Shown here: piece by piece, positions 62,968-64,000 of the stretch | Layout of the letters: each line of letters begins with the position of its first letter | How positions within the stretch are numbered: position 1 is the first letter of the stretch | DNA from: Candidatus Electrothrix aestuarii | Lineage (GTDB): Bacteria; Desulfobacterota; Desulfobulbia; Desulfobulbales; Desulfobulbaceae | DNA: 64,000 bases | NCBI GenBank assembly: GCA_032595685.2 | Contig: CP159373.1 | Span: forward strand, 765,001 to 829,000 | Direction of reading: 5' to 3' | Made by a program: the position numbers and the translations under genes | Notes under the pieces: generated by a model | The model's input: the letters and a program-made list of their open reading frames with translations, nothing else | What the model was told of the DNA's origin: nothing | Database searches by the model: none

Positions 62968-64000
62968 ATGAAAACAGCACATTACACATCAGAAGTAGAG
63001 GAAGGCATGCAGCTATTTGCAGCAACACTTAATGAACGAGATTTTCGTCGCTATGCGGCAATCGAAGCTCTAAAGTTGGGGCACGGCGGTATTAGCTACA
63101 TTTCAAAGTTGTTATCCCTTGATCCCAAAACAATTTCTAAAGGAATCAAGGAGATTTTAAAAAAACATTAAATCATGAATATATCAGGAAGCCTGGAGGC
63201 GGTCGTTCGTATATTGATGAGAAATATCCCAATATTCACAAGGTTTTTCTGTCGATAATTAAAGAACATACCGCTGGATGCCCGATGAATGATGACATTC
63301 GCTGGACGTATCTAACCCACCACGAAATTGTCGAAAAATTAGCGAAGAAAAAAATCTTTATTAGCTCTCCCACTGTTGCTGATTTACTCAAGTTTCATGG
63401 CTTTAAAAAGCGTAAAATGAGCCAATGCAAGACAATCAAAGATGTTGAAAACAGAGATGAACAATTCATAAATATAGAGAGACTACGTAATATCTACACC
63501 CAAGCAGGAGAACCAGTTGTCAGTGTTGACAGCAAGAAAAAGGAACCGTTTGGCAGTTTGTATCGAGAAGGTGAAGTCTATTCAACAAGTTCCCCTGAAG
63601 TATATGATCATAGCTTTGCTTCCTTGCAAACCGGTTTATCCGTACCTCATGGCATTTTTGATATCAATAAAAATAAAGCATGTGTTAACATAGGGTTGTC
63701 TCGCGATACCGCCGAGTTTTTCTATGACAGTATGGTTTTGTGGTGGGAGACTTATGGAAAGATTGAGTACCCTGATGCTAGAAAATTGTTAATTCTTTGT
63801 GATGGTGGTGGTTCAAATGGTTGCAGACATTATGTTTTCAAGGAAGCTGTGCAAAAATTAGCCAATACGCTTGGTCTTAGTATTCGTATTGCCCATTATC
63901 CGGCCTATTGCTCAAAATATAACCCCATAGAACACAGGGTTTTCCCTCATATAACCAGAGCGTTATCCGGTGTTGTCCTGGATAGTGTACAGACAGTGAA
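62968..64000 (+). mobile_element. ISAzo13-family insertion sequence, right end beyond the window
   Basis: The element enters from the left end near 62910-62968, where the HerA-like gene is cut, and extends past base 64000. It holds the two-frame transposase described below. Terminal inverted repeats and target duplication cannot be identified from one end alone. Confidence 0.7.
62968..64000 (+). CDS. ISAzo13-family transposase, two frames joined by a -1 shift, 3' end outside
   Basis: Frame 1 (62968-63171, 67 aa) has a helix-turn-helix (KLLSLDPKTISKGIKEIL). It ends at TAA after a run of seven A (63159-63165). Reading back by one base continues as KPGGGRSYIDEKYPNIH and stays open to base 64000, giving the rest of the catalytic part: VSVDSKKKE, LLILCDGGGSN and HYPAYCSKYNPIEHR, the DDE positions of ISAzo13 (Rhodopirellula-type) transposases. 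The run of A followed closely by the stop resembles a programmed -1 frameshift site. A simple inactivating mutation is the alternative. The rest of the frame shows no other stop, which favours the programmed reading. Confidence 0.82.

Overview
The window looks like about 64 kb of chromosome from a Gram-negative bacterium, most likely a Desulfobacterota member near Desulfobulbales (the order that holds the cable bacteria). That placement is inference. It rests on the mix of long PAS/Cache hybrid kinases, bacteriohemerythrin, a persulfide-dioxygenase-like protein, an orphan LivH, a pyrK-pyrD-aroD-aroE-aroA cluster and integron/ISAzo13-type accessory DNA. No rRNA or tRNA gene was seen. Most of the first 31 kb is read on the minus strand.

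Layout. 1-3.3 kb: end-cut cobyrinate a,c-diamide synthase, Ppx/GppA phosphatase and a small cytochrome c. 3.4-9.1 kb: a compact AT-rich three-gene module made of a C5-cytosine DNA methyltransferase, a giant protein with an HSP90/MORC-like ATPase at one end and a histidine-kinase-like core at the other, and a receiver-domain protein. It reads as a two-component-like conflict (anti-phage/restriction) system. 9.1-12.5 kb: KptA, PanE, a CI-like repressor, a small unknown and a DUF374-type acyltransferase. 12.5-19.6 kb: an operon with two paralogous homologues of the Phytophthora transglutaminase elicitor (Pep-13-like motif visible), a metacaspase-like protease, a beta-sandwich partner and a secreted sialidase-fold protein. 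This is the most unusual set in the window. 19.7-31.7 kb: a signalling block with three response-regulator proteins (one a diguanylate cyclase), two hybrid histidine kinases with HPt domains, and bacteriohemerythrin.

32-39.7 kb: mixed metabolic and envelope genes (rhodanese/MBL persulfide dioxygenase-like protein, L,D-transpeptidase, SleB-type hydrolase, LivH-like permease, small phosphatase, metallophosphoesterase, trxB/trxA). 39.8-43.2 kb: a large secreted protein with a seven-repeat FG-GAP propeller fused to a heparinase II/III-like region. 43.3-48.0 kb: aroA, aroE, aroD, pyrD, pyrK. 48.1-52.4 kb: prepilin peptidase, dnaA and an AI-2E family transporter.

52.4-54.6 kb is mosaic accessory DNA: a 23-bp tandem repeat, a canonical-looking integron attC site between two small membrane-protein cassettes, and a UPF0175 antitoxin with a truncated PIN toxin. 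54.6-58.1 kb holds an M16C peptidase and D-aminoacyl-tRNA deacylase. 58.1-62.9 kb is a second AT-rich module (radical SAM protein, HSP90-like ATPase, HerA-like ATPase). Its first gene has lost its Walker A end next to an ISAzo13-family element that runs off the window and needs a -1 frameshift to make transposase.

All assignments are from reading motifs and context; no database search was run.
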